A stretch of DNA of 7,689 nucleotides from DASZCR01 sp964246705 (lineage in GTDB: Bacteria > Acidobacteriota > Blastocatellia > Pyrinomonadales > Pyrinomonadaceae): the NCBI GenBank assembly GCA_964246705.1, contig CAXTRQ010000252.1:1-7689 (forward strand). The letters run 5' to 3'. The notes under the pieces were generated by a model. That model saw only the letters and a list, made by a program, of their open reading frames with translations, made no database searches and was not told where the DNA came from. A program made the translations under genes and the position numbers. Below, piece by piece: positions 1 to 6,211 of the stretch (position 1 is its first letter; each line of letters starts with the position of its first letter).

Positions 1-1047
1 CTCCGCTCCGGCGAGATCGCCAACCTCGAACGCACAAAGCCTGCGCTCCTGCGCGCGGTGACGACACTGCCCACGCGCGATTTCGGCATCGCTTCGATGC
101 GCGCACGCGCTGCGACGAACGACATCGCGCGCCGCGTCGTGACGACCGATCCCGTGCGCGGTCGCCTGCCGATTACGCCTGCCGACACAGGCCGCATCAC
201 ATCCGGGGCGAGAACTGGACGCGCTGGCGGCGGCGAGAATCGTGAGACGGGCGCGGCGGGGCGTGCAGGCGCGACGGGCGCGCGCGAAGGCTTGCGTATC
301 GTGCGGCCTGCGCCCATCACGCCCCCGCGTTCCTTGCCTGACCGCGCGACGGGCGCGGCGACTCGCACGCCGGGCGTTGCGCTCGATTCGGAATTGCGAC
401 GCGCCCGCGTCTTCAACAATCGTGACCCGCGCTTTCCTTCTCCGACCACGGAGGGAAATAGCGAACGCGCAACTGAGCGCAACACGGGGGCGGTCGCGCG
501 TCCCGCACGTCCCGAAAGGCGTCTGCCGGTCGAGCGCACAGGCGGCAGCGACGGCGAAGGCATCGTAGCACCCTCGACGCGTTCAAACAGGCCGACGAAT
601 CCCGGTGGGACAGAAGACGAGCGCCGCGCTTCTCCCGATTCGATAACGCGACCTGAGCGGCGCGAGCGTCAACCTATCGAGCGTGTGAGGCCGCCGGAGC
701 GCGATGATAGCGACCGCCCCGTCGAGCGCACACGCACCGTCCGTCCTTATGAAGAGCGTCCGGCTGCGCCGCGTGTCAACGAGCGGCCTGATGCGCCCGC
801 GCCTCGTCAAGAGCCGGAATATCGTTCGCAGCCTTCGCCGCGCCGCGAGATACCGCCCGCCGAACGACAGGAACGCGTTGCGCCGCCAAGACAGGAACAG
901 CCCAGACAGGAGCCACCGCCCGCGCGGCGTGAAGAACCTGCGCCGCCGAAACAAGAACGGGTTGCGCCTTCGGCTCCCGCGCGTTCCGAGCCACGCGGCG
1001 AGCGTCCCCCCGCGTCTCGCTCGAAGCCGGACGAACCGCGCCGGTGA
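1..1047 (+). CDS. C-terminal part of an Arg/Pro/Glu-rich protein, possibly FecR/DUF6600-like (5' end outside window)
   Basis: The frame is open from base 1 to a TGA at 1045-1047, so the start lies outside the window; the GTG at 58 is internal and not a credible start. The first ~60 residues look ordered. They include a pattern (TTLPTRDFG, then a basic stretch, then VRGRLPITP) that resembles the segment before the low-complexity tail in acidobacterial FecR/DUF6600-type proteins; this resemblance is from memory. The rest is a disordered tail of Arg, Pro, Glu, Ala and Gly. Near its end are short degenerate repeats (RQEQ, RQEP, RREEP, KQER, with QERVAP occurring twice). No membrane segment or catalytic motif is visible in the part present. 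Such tails are usual in envelope or periplasmic proteins, but the function here is not established. A hairpin follows 17 bases after the stop. Confidence 0.6.
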   Translation, partial: LRSGEIANLERTKPALLRAVTTLPTRDFGIASMRARAATNDIARRVVTTDPVRGRLPITPADTGRITSGARTGRAGGGENRETGAAGRAGATGAREGLRIVRPAPITPPRSLPDRATGAATRTPGVALDSELRRARVFNNRDPRFPSPTTEGNSERATERNTGAVARPARPERRLPVERTGGSDGEGIVAPSTRSNRPTNPGGTEDERRASPDSITRPERRERQPIERVRPPERDDSDRPVERTRTVRPYEERPAAPRVNERPDAPAPRQEPEYRSQPSPRREIPPAERQERVAPPRQEQPRQEPPPARREEPAPPKQERVAPSAPARSEPRGERPPASRSKPDEPRR

Positions 1048-1063
1048 GATCGCACAGAGCGTC

Positions 1064-1090
1064 GAGAACGCGAACGGGGCTTGCGTTCTC
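1064..1090 (+). terminator. Perfect 8-bp hairpin after the Arg/Pro-rich gene, possible terminator without U-tract
   Basis: GAGAACGC (1064-1071) and GCGTTCTC (1083-1090) are exact inverse complements around an 11-base loop. The hairpin lies 17 bases past the TGA stop and 107 bases before the next start. No T-run follows, so it is not a canonical intrinsic terminator. It may still act as an mRNA 3'-end stabiliser or a weak terminator. In a GC-rich background an 8-bp perfect stem of this kind can also arise by chance. Confidence 0.35.
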
Positions 1091-1196
1091 AGACCGACAG
1101 GAGCGAGACGGTGGGCGTTCACGTCCACTGCAAATGCCGCCTGCCCTCTCGCTTCTGTCGCATAACAAGCAGGCCGTCGGTTGAAAGGACTTCCAC

Positions 1197-3281
1197 ATGG
1201 CAACCTTCGCACGTCTCAGGATTTTTATCTTTCTCATCGCCGCGCTAGGTCTCGCCTCTTCCCCTCTGTCGCATATCAGCCTCGCGCAGATTAACGCCGC
1301 ACAAGTTTACAGACCTGATATGCGGCGTGCCGCCACAAGCCGCCAACGCTCCAAAGTTCTCCCGCAACGTAGCGGCGCATATCTGCCGCAGACCGGCAAC
1401 CACGCGGACACGCTCCGCGCAGGCGCGCAAACAACTCATGACAGGGCGACAACACCACGCCGGACTCCTCCTGCGCATCCGTCCGCTGTTCTCCGCGCGG
1501 GGGTTAAGCCTGAGACGGCGACAGCGTCCGCCGCGCTTGCGCGTGTGCGTACCGGCACGCCGCTCAGCCGTGTGCTTCACACTTCGCAACTGAGCCTGAC
1601 AAACAGCTCCGGCACAAACGAACAGTTCGCAGACCAGACGGGCGACCTCGTTGCCGACGAGCGCACAACGTTCGACGCACAGGGCGGCTCGTTCGATGTG
1701 GCGGTCGGGCGCTCCGGCTCTCGCTACGAGGTTTTCTCTTCCATTGATACGAAAGGCACGACGACGACAAGCGATGACATTCCCATCGGCGTGCTTGTCA
1801 TCGGGCAGGATGCGAACGGCGATTACGTGCGCGATCCCGGTACGCCTTCAACCTTCGACCTACACAGGGACTTCGACTTGCCCTCCGCCGTCGCGGTCGT
1901 CTCCGGCATTTCGAGCAGCGGACGCGAGTTCGTCATCGTCTCATCGAGCGGCTTTTTCGATTCTGTTGCTCCCGATAATCCTGATAACGAGCCTTCGCCG
2001 GGCGTTATCCTGCTCGTGCGCGATTCCTCGAACGGCGGCTTTGACAACTCGCGCTCGCGTGCACTCGTGCACGTCGGCGACAATCAAATCTTCAACGCCA
2101 ACGCGCTGACGCTGCTTCCGAATAACGATTTACTGATTGCCGATTTTCAATCGAACGAGATACGCGTCGTCCGCGATACGGACGGCGACCGCATTCCCGA
2201 CACGCTCGCCGCCACTCCTTACTATAGTTTTCAGTTCTCCGATGATGCGCCGCTCGACATCAGCGCCAACGCGCGCGGCGTCCTCTTCTCGCACTCGTTC
2301 GGCAGAGAGACCGTGCTGCTCGCCATCTACGACACAGACGGCGACGGCTTTGCCGATGTGGACGAAGTTGCCGCCGAAGGTCTCTCGATTGACAACAACT
2401 TGATTCTTCACGGGCTGACCACTGGGCGCGACGGCACGGTTTACGTTATCGAAGACGCGTTGGGCGAGCAGGACAAGCCCGCCGACGGAGGCAACGGCGG
2501 CATCCCGCGCATTGATGCTTTCCCAGACCCCGCGCTCAACGGCATCCTGCGCGATGGCGCGGTCTTTGCCGAAGCCGACGACGAAGCGACGCAAGCTCTG
2601 ACGGGTCTTTCATTCGGCGTCGAGACAGTTCTCGCGCCCGTCGGTCGCCTGACGATGACTAATAGCGCGAGCCTGCGCGGCGCGGCGACCAGCGACGGGC
2701 TGGCGACAATTCTCGGCGCAGGGCTAACGCGCGGCGCGAGCGGTTCGACTGAAGCTGAAGCGACGACGCGCGGACTGCGCGTCGAGATTGAAGGGCGGAG
2801 AGTGCGTGTGCTCTCTTTCAGTGATTCGCAGATTCACATTTATATTCCGAAGGAAGTGGGAACAGGAACCGGCTCAATCGTGGTGAGCGTCAACGGCAAC
2901 ATCATCGCCGCCGACGATGCACAAATTACGAACGCCAATCCCGGCCTCTTCACCGTCCAGCAGAACGGCGCGGGCGAGGCTATCGCGTTCCTCGTCTCCG
3001 GCAATCGCTACACGACCGCACCGTTCCCCGCCAAGTTCGGCGGACAATCGTCAACCGTCGCGCTCTTCGGAACGGGCTGGCGCAACTCTCTACCGCTCAC
3101 CGTCACCCTCGGCGGGCGACCGGCGACGATTCAATACGCGGGCGCGTCCGGCGGCTTTCCCGGCTTCGACCAAATCAACGTCGCCATCCCCGACGGAACG
3201 CCCAACGGCGCAGCCACCGTTGTCGTCACTGCCGCCGACAAAACTACCAGCCGCAACGACGTGACGCTCACTGTTCAGTGA
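1197..3281 (+). CDS. Secreted beta-rich protein with C-terminal TIGR03437 domain
   Basis: This is a 694-residue protein. The ATG at 1197 has an AAAGGA ribosome binding site at 1184-1189. It is followed by a signal peptide: basic start, hydrophobic core at about residues 9-22, and a probable cut near ISLAQ-IN at about 30. Residues 35-130 are a low-complexity Thr/Ala/Arg linker. Residues ~160-480 read as repeated beta strands of propeller or NHL-like character (for example NNDLLIADFQSNEIRVV). They contain acidic loops of the DxDGDxxxD type (DTDGDRIPD ~327-335, DTDGDGFADVDE ~379-390, DANGDYVRDPG ~205-215) that probably bind calcium. Residues ~490-694 match the TIGR03437 family, with the marks NPGLFT (~580), VALFGTGWR, VTLGGRPATIQYAG, DQINVAIPDG and a final TLTVQ. 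TIGR03437 proteins are a large, poorly characterised exported group in Acidobacteria. The role here is probably extracellular or cell-surface; no enzyme activity can be assigned. Confidence 0.85.
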   Translation: MATFARLRIFIFLIAALGLASSPLSHISLAQINAAQVYRPDMRRAATSRQRSKVLPQRSGAYLPQTGNHADTLRAGAQTTHDRATTPRRTPPAHPSAVLRAGVKPETATASAALARVRTGTPLSRVLHTSQLSLTNSSGTNEQFADQTGDLVADERTTFDAQGGSFDVAVGRSGSRYEVFSSIDTKGTTTTSDDIPIGVLVIGQDANGDYVRDPGTPSTFDLHRDFDLPSAVAVVSGISSSGREFVIVSSSGFFDSVAPDNPDNEPSPGVILLVRDSSNGGFDNSRSRALVHVGDNQIFNANALTLLPNNDLLIADFQSNEIRVVRDTDGDRIPDTLAATPYYSFQFSDDAPLDISANARGVLFSHSFGRETVLLAIYDTDGDGFADVDEVAAEGLSIDNNLILHGLTTGRDGTVYVIEDALGEQDKPADGGNGGIPRIDAFPDPALNGILRDGAVFAEADDEATQALTGLSFGVETVLAPVGRLTMTNSASLRGAATSDGLATILGAGLTRGASGSTEAEATTRGLRVEIEGRRVRVLSFSDSQIHIYIPKEVGTGTGSIVVSVNGNIIAADDAQITNANPGLFTVQQNGAGEAIAFLVSGNRYTTAPFPAKFGGQSSTVALFGTGWRNSLPLTVTLGGRPATIQYAGASGGFPGFDQINVAIPDGTPNGAATVVVTAADKTTSRNDVTLTVQ

Positions 3282-3305
3282 AAACTTAAATTCTTCTTAG
3301 CGAGT

Positions 3306-4492
3306 TTATGCTGTGCCCTTCGCCGTCTCTCCGACGATGAAATCAACTACGTCTTTGAGACTCTGCCCGCGCGCGAAAGCCTCACGCTGTCGCGCCGCGC
3401 CCGTTCCCCTGTCCATCGTCTCATGCACGAGGCTCGAAATCTCTTCCCACTCACGATGCGCCTCAAGCGACGGGCGCAGGTAATCGAGCAGATTTTCGAC
3501 CATCTCGCGCGCGGGCAAGGCGCGCGTCGAAACCGTATCAATCAACTCCGCATCAAGCCCGTGGCGCGCGGCTCTCCACTTCGCCGCGCGTAAAAGCTCC
3601 GGGCGCACGTAGAGCGTCTCGACGCCGCGTTCGGCCTCTTCATAACAAGCTCTAGCGAGCGCGCGTGCGAGTCCCGCAACCATCACCGCTTCGTTGACCG
3701 TCAGACATACGTCCGTCACGCGAAACTCAAGCGTCTCGAAGCGCGCCGACGGGCGCACGTCCCAATAAATCTTCGTCGCGTCCGAGACGCTACCCGTCGC
3801 TACTAAATCTTCAACGAGATGATCATACTCNNNNNNNNNNTTTTCGAAGCGTCCGAGATGCTCCCGGTCCTCACCAGTGATTCCGCCAGACGATCGTACT
3901 CGGCACGCGAAGCGAAGACCTGCGGCGTGCCCGCCATCGGCCAGCGCCGCCAGATTTCCGTGCGGAAGCTGGTGTAGCCCGTATCCACGCCGAGCCAGAA
4001 AGGCGAGTTGGCCGCCAGCGCCAGCATCACCGCCAGCCACGGGCGCGTGCGGTTCATCACCTCAATCGCCGCCTCTCGATTCTTGATGCCGATGTGGACG
4101 TGACAGCCGAAGATGAGTTGTTCGCTCGCCAGTTGTTTGTAATCTTTAGCGATGCCGCGATAACGCTCCTTCGGTGTCAGCTTTTGATCTTCCCAGTGCG
4201 AGAAGGGATGCGTGCCCGCCGCAGCGATGCGGCTGCCTTCACGCTCAGCGGCGGCGATGACTTCGCGGCGCAGGCGCACAAGCTCGGCGCGCACGTCCGC
4301 GATGTCGCGGCAGATGGGCGTGCCAATCTCGATCTGCGAGAGATAAAGTTCCGGCTGAACTTCATCGCCGACCGCCGCCTGCGCTTTTGTCAGGATGCGT
4401 TGCGCGCGCGAACGAAGCTCGCGCGTGTCCGGATGAACAATCTGGTACTCTTCCTCAACCCCGATGGTGAACTCTTCCCTGTGTATTGACAT
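3306..4492 (-). CDS. ybdK: Carboxylate-amine ligase of the glutamate-cysteine ligase GCS2/YbdK family, interrupted by an assembly gap
   Basis: YbdK enzymes are ATP-dependent ligases with weak glutamate-cysteine ligase activity; the natural substrate is not certain. The N-terminal contig piece (4492 down to 3841, 217 codons) carries GVEEEYQIVHPDT (11-23), SQIEIGTP (52-59), GTHPFSHWEDQKLTPKERY (93-111), FGCHVHIG (128-135) and NSPFWLGVDTGYTSFR (162-177). After the ten N, the C-terminal piece (3830 down to 3306, 174 codons plus TAA) carries IYWDVRPSARFETLEFRVTD. The last 20 codons of the first piece and the first 20 of the second encode the same family segment in two versions. Removing one copy gives 371 residues, essentially the 372 of E. 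coli YbdK. The gap plus one leftover base is 11 nt, so the frame also shifts; this is an artefact of arbitrary N-padding. The ATG at 4492 has GAGGGAAG about 10 nt upstream on the minus strand (4503-4513). The gene is convergent with the TIGR03437 gene, with 24 bases between the stops. Confidence 0.88.
3770..3901 (-). repeat. Two divergent copies of one ybdK segment flanking the gap
   Basis: Bases 3770-3830 and 3841-3901 align end to end without indels over 61 positions, with about 42 identical by my count. Both are read on the minus strand. The encoded peptides are EYDHLVEDLVATGSVSDATK (left copy) and EYDRLAESLVRTGSISDASK (right copy), with 14 of 20 residues identical and both good matches to the same point in the YbdK family. 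The homologous block reaches exactly to both contig ends, as expected when two contigs from diverged homologous loci are scaffolded together. Confidence 0.85.
3831..3840. other. Assembly gap (10 N) inside ybdK
   Basis: Ten unresolved bases join two contigs. The gap length is a placeholder: the flanking sequences overlap in homology, so the true distance is negative (about -61 bases) rather than +10. Confidence 0.98.
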
Positions 4493-4762
4493 GCTGAAAT
4501 TGCTTCCCTCTCTGTTCTTAAAGTTAGACGGCGAACCGCTCGTCTTCTACATTCACACCGTAGCGCCCGACGCGTCTCAGATTTTTCTGTACTTTGTTTT
4601 CAGTTCACAGCATACACTGCCCGCGCCCGTCGGCGTAGCTGTGGATGGCGTGCACGCGTGTCGTGTGCGGGACGAGTTGCCAACTTCTGACGCAATCTGT
4701 TAAATCAAAAGAAGCTCCACGAACAATATTCAGAAGGGGAGCCGACCCGGACGGCGCAACTC
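4493..4762. other. Divergent intergenic region between ybdK and ppa
   Basis: These 270 bases separate the starts of two outward-facing genes. They hold the ybdK ribosome binding site on the minus strand (4503-4513), a promoter candidate for ppa (4677-4705), and overlapping palindromes GCGTGCACGC (4648-4657) and CACGCGTG (4653-4660) just upstream of the -35 that could be an operator. No convincing minus-strand promoter was found. A plus-strand open frame here (4464-4703) has no recognisable homology. Confidence 0.6.
4677..4705 (+). promoter_or_regulatory. Sigma70-like promoter candidate for ppa
   Basis: TTGCCA (4677-4682; 5 of 6 to TTGACA) and TTAAAT (4700-4705; 4 of 6 to TATAAT) are separated by exactly 17 bases. 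Transcription would start near 4712 and give a leader of about 50 bases before the ppa start at 4763. Confidence 0.45.
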
Positions 4763-5356
4763 ATGACCAAGACACGTTTGAGCGACATCAATTCTTTCGC
4801 TTCGGATGCGAAAGATTTAAATGCGATTATTGAAACTCCGAAGGGCAGCCGCAATAAATTCAACTACGACGAAGAACTTGAGTTGTTCAAGCTCGGAGGA
4901 GTGCTTCCGGTGGGAGCGGTCTTTCCCTTTGACTTCGGTTTTATTCCCTCGACTCTGGGCGGCGACGGCGATCCGCTCGACGTGCTTTTGTTGATGGACG
5001 AACCGGCCTTCCCCGGCTGTCTCGTCGAAGCGCGCCTGCTCGGCGTCATCGAAGCCGAGCAGACCGAAGAAGACGGAGAGACGACGCGCAACGACCGTCT
5101 CATCGCCGTCGCCTCCAACTCTCGCACACACAAACACGTCCGCTCGCTCGACGCTCTACACGCGAGCATGCTGGAAGAGATCGAACACTTTTTCGTTTCC
5201 TACAACACCATCAAAGGCAAAGAGTTCAAACCGCTCGGACATTTTGGCCCCACCCGCGCGCATAAACTCATCACAGAAGGCATCGAACTCTATCGCCAAC
5301 AACATCGCCGCCGCACCACGCCGAAACGCACCAAGAAGCGGCGCGCTCAAAGATGA
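4763..5356 (+). CDS. ppa: Inorganic pyrophosphatase, family I (soluble)
   Basis: This cytoplasmic enzyme hydrolyses pyrophosphate to two phosphates with Mg2+, pulling biosynthetic reactions such as nucleic acid and tRNA charging forward. The 197-residue protein shows the family I metal-binding signature DGDPLDV at 68-74; Asp68, Asp70 and Asp73 match E. coli Asp65, Asp67 and Asp70. Other family marks are ETPKGSRNKFNYDEE (24-38), FPFDFGFIPST (54-64) and FFVSYNTIKGKEFKPLG in the C-terminal third. Phe58 stands where E. coli has Tyr55, which I believe is usual in the FDFGFIP clade. The last ~17 residues are a basic tail (RRRTTPKRTKKRRAQR) beyond the catalytic core. The ATG at 4763 is the only reasonable start in frame, yet the best Shine-Dalgarno match (AGGGGAG, 4735-4741) lies about 21 bases upstream, too far for normal use. 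Transcription appears monocistronic, with a promoter before and a terminator hairpin after. Confidence 0.95.
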   Translation: MTKTRLSDINSFASDAKDLNAIIETPKGSRNKFNYDEELELFKLGGVLPVGAVFPFDFGFIPSTLGGDGDPLDVLLLMDEPAFPGCLVEARLLGVIEAEQTEEDGETTRNDRLIAVASNSRTHKHVRSLDALHASMLEEIEHFFVSYNTIKGKEFKPLGHFGPTRAHKLITEGIELYRQQHRRRTTPKRTKKRRAQR

Positions 5357-5372
5357 AGGCCAAAAATTCTTC

Positions 5373-5400
5373 AAAAGCAGTTTGGGAATAATCTGCTTTT
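5373..5400 (+). terminator. Hairpin terminator after ppa
   Basis: AAAAGCAG (5373-5380) and CTGCTTTT (5393-5400) form a perfect 8-bp stem with a 12-base loop, starting 16 bases after the ppa stop. The stem ends in four T, so the hairpin could work as a short-U-tract intrinsic terminator, and the A-run makes it symmetrical. It separates ppa from the next gene. Confidence 0.6.
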
Positions 5401-5435
5401 AACGTGAAAGAGCGCGCGAGGTGTCAGCCACAATT

Positions 5436-5464
5436 TTGCCTGCTTGGGAAAACAAACTTATTAT
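5436..5464 (+). promoter_or_regulatory. Sigma70-like promoter for the AhpD-like selenoprotein gene
   Basis: TTGCCT (5436-5441) and TATTAT (5459-5464; 5 of 6 to consensus) are spaced by 17 bases, downstream of the ppa terminator. Transcription would start near 5471, leaving a leader of about 54 bases. A small hairpin (GTCGGC 5472-5477 with GCC 5484-5486 and GAC 5488-5490, one bulged G) would lie at the very 5' end of this mRNA. Confidence 0.5.
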
Positions 5465-5524
5465 CTCTACCGTCGGCGAATTTGCCGGACGCTCTACCAT
5501 GAGAATGAAAGGACAACTTCACAC

Positions 5525-6109
5525 ATGACATGGATTCGCACAGTTGCATTAGCGGAGGCCGACGAAAAGTTAAAGCATGCGGTTGAGGCGCAGCGCGCGT
5601 TGTATCCGCCGGAATACCGCGTGCCTGTCCATCCGACCGGCGACGGGAGTTCCGACATCGTCGCCTCGCACAGTCTGATTCCTGACGCGCTCTATCACGC
5701 GTTCGCCACCTTCGGCGTCCTGATGTCGCCGGAACTGCCGCTCACGCGCGAGCAGCACGAGATGATTACGACAGTCGTCTCGGTCACGAACCGCTGCCAT
5801 TATTGAATCGAATCGCACGCAGAGTTTCTGCGTCGTGTGACTCTGGATGACGCAATGGTGCGGGCGCTTTCTGAAGACTACCGGAGCGCGCCGATTTCCG
5901 AACAGAACCGCGCCATGCTCGACTACGTAGTGCTCTTGACGAAGGATGCAACGCGCATCTCGCCTCTCGACCACGAGCGATTGCGCGCCGCAGGTTTTGA
6001 CGATAGAGCCATCCTGCAAATCACGCTCATCGCCTCGTGGTTCAATTATATCAACCGCGTCGCCGATGCTCTGGGCGTCGGCAGAGGCGTTGAAAACGGC
6101 GAACCTTAA
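5525..6109 (+). CDS. AhpD-like / carboxymuconolactone-decarboxylase-fold peroxidase, candidate selenoprotein (TGA at 5804-5806 read as Sec94)
   Basis: Read through one in-frame TGA, this is a 194-residue protein of the peroxidase-related AhpD-like family. These all-alpha proteins reduce peroxides or act as thiol oxidoreductases through a CxxC site. The N-terminal half (MTWIRTVALAEADEKL...) is typical. The core reads E79 (LTREQHEM), then NRCHY, then TGA as codon 94, then IESHAEFLRR; relatives known to me have NRCHYCxESH, so TGA replaces the second Cys. Relative to the first Cys, Glu79 (-12), codon 94 (+3) and His98 (+7) match Glu118, Cys133 and His137 of M. tuberculosis AhpD (Cys130). The C-terminal half is intact in the same frame (NRAMLDYVVLLTKD, AAGFDDRAIL, FNYINRVADALGV) and ends at TAA 6107-6109. 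The ATG at 5525 has AAAGGA at 5508-5513. A SECIS-like hairpin follows the TGA. The alternative is a nonsense mutation or base error; frame, conserved residues and hairpin argue against that. Confidence 0.85.
5804..5839 (+). promoter_or_regulatory. Sec UGA codon with bacterial SECIS-like hairpin (stem-loop at 5814-5839)
   Basis: Seventeen bases lie between the TGA (5804-5806) and the apical loop. ACGCAGA (5817-5823) pairs perfectly with TCTGCGT (5827-5833) around the loop GTT (5824-5826). CGC (5814-5816) can pair with GTG (5837-5839, one G-U) across a 3-base bulge at 5834-5836, giving about 10 bp in all. Because CGT is repeated at 5831-5836, the bulge can shift position. The known bacterial SECIS rule is a hairpin inside the coding region just after UGA, loop about 16-37 nt downstream, small loop, G among its first two bases. 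This fits all of these, and G-U in the loop recalls the SelB contact of E. coli fdhF. SelB binding itself is inferred. Confidence 0.75.
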
Positions 6110-6211
6110 TTTCTGCATCATGCGTCAAGCGGTGTGCAATGCTGGTTGAATGCGATGAGCTGAAAAGCTGGAGTTCGCGTATTGGTCAGAACTGGTGAGG
6201 AACTCTAAAAG

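Noticed and set aside
1181..1199. Similar leader GAAAGGAC...TTC..CACATG before both the TIGR03437 gene (1181-1199) and the AhpD-like gene (5506-5527)
   Set aside because: Most of the likeness is the Shine-Dalgarno and the start codon; the remaining match is short, with different spacing, and may be chance.
583..1237. Long minus-strand open frames opposite the Arg/Pro-rich gene (for example 583-1212 and 776-1237)
   Set aside because: They are antisense shadows of a GC-rich low-complexity region, have Arg-rich meaningless translations, and one runs over the ribosome binding site and start of the next gene.
3770..3901. A genuine tandem 20-residue repeat within YbdK
   Set aside because: The two copies abut the N-run exactly at both contig ends, and removing one gives the normal family length, so a scaffolding artefact is far more likely.
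4464..4703. Plus-strand open frame of 79 codons in the ybdK-ppa intergenic region
   Set aside because: It begins inside ybdK on the opposite strand, has no recognisable family and overlaps the ppa promoter candidate.
5804..5806. Simple nonsense mutation making the AhpD-like gene a pseudogene
   Set aside because: Not fully excluded, but the stop falls precisely on the catalytic Cys codon, the rest is intact, and a SECIS-like hairpin follows at the right distance.
5837..6109. Separate downstream gene starting at GTG 5837
   Set aside because: It lacks a ribosome binding site, would lack the redox site, and is in the same frame as the upstream half; it is the C-terminal half of the AhpD-like protein.
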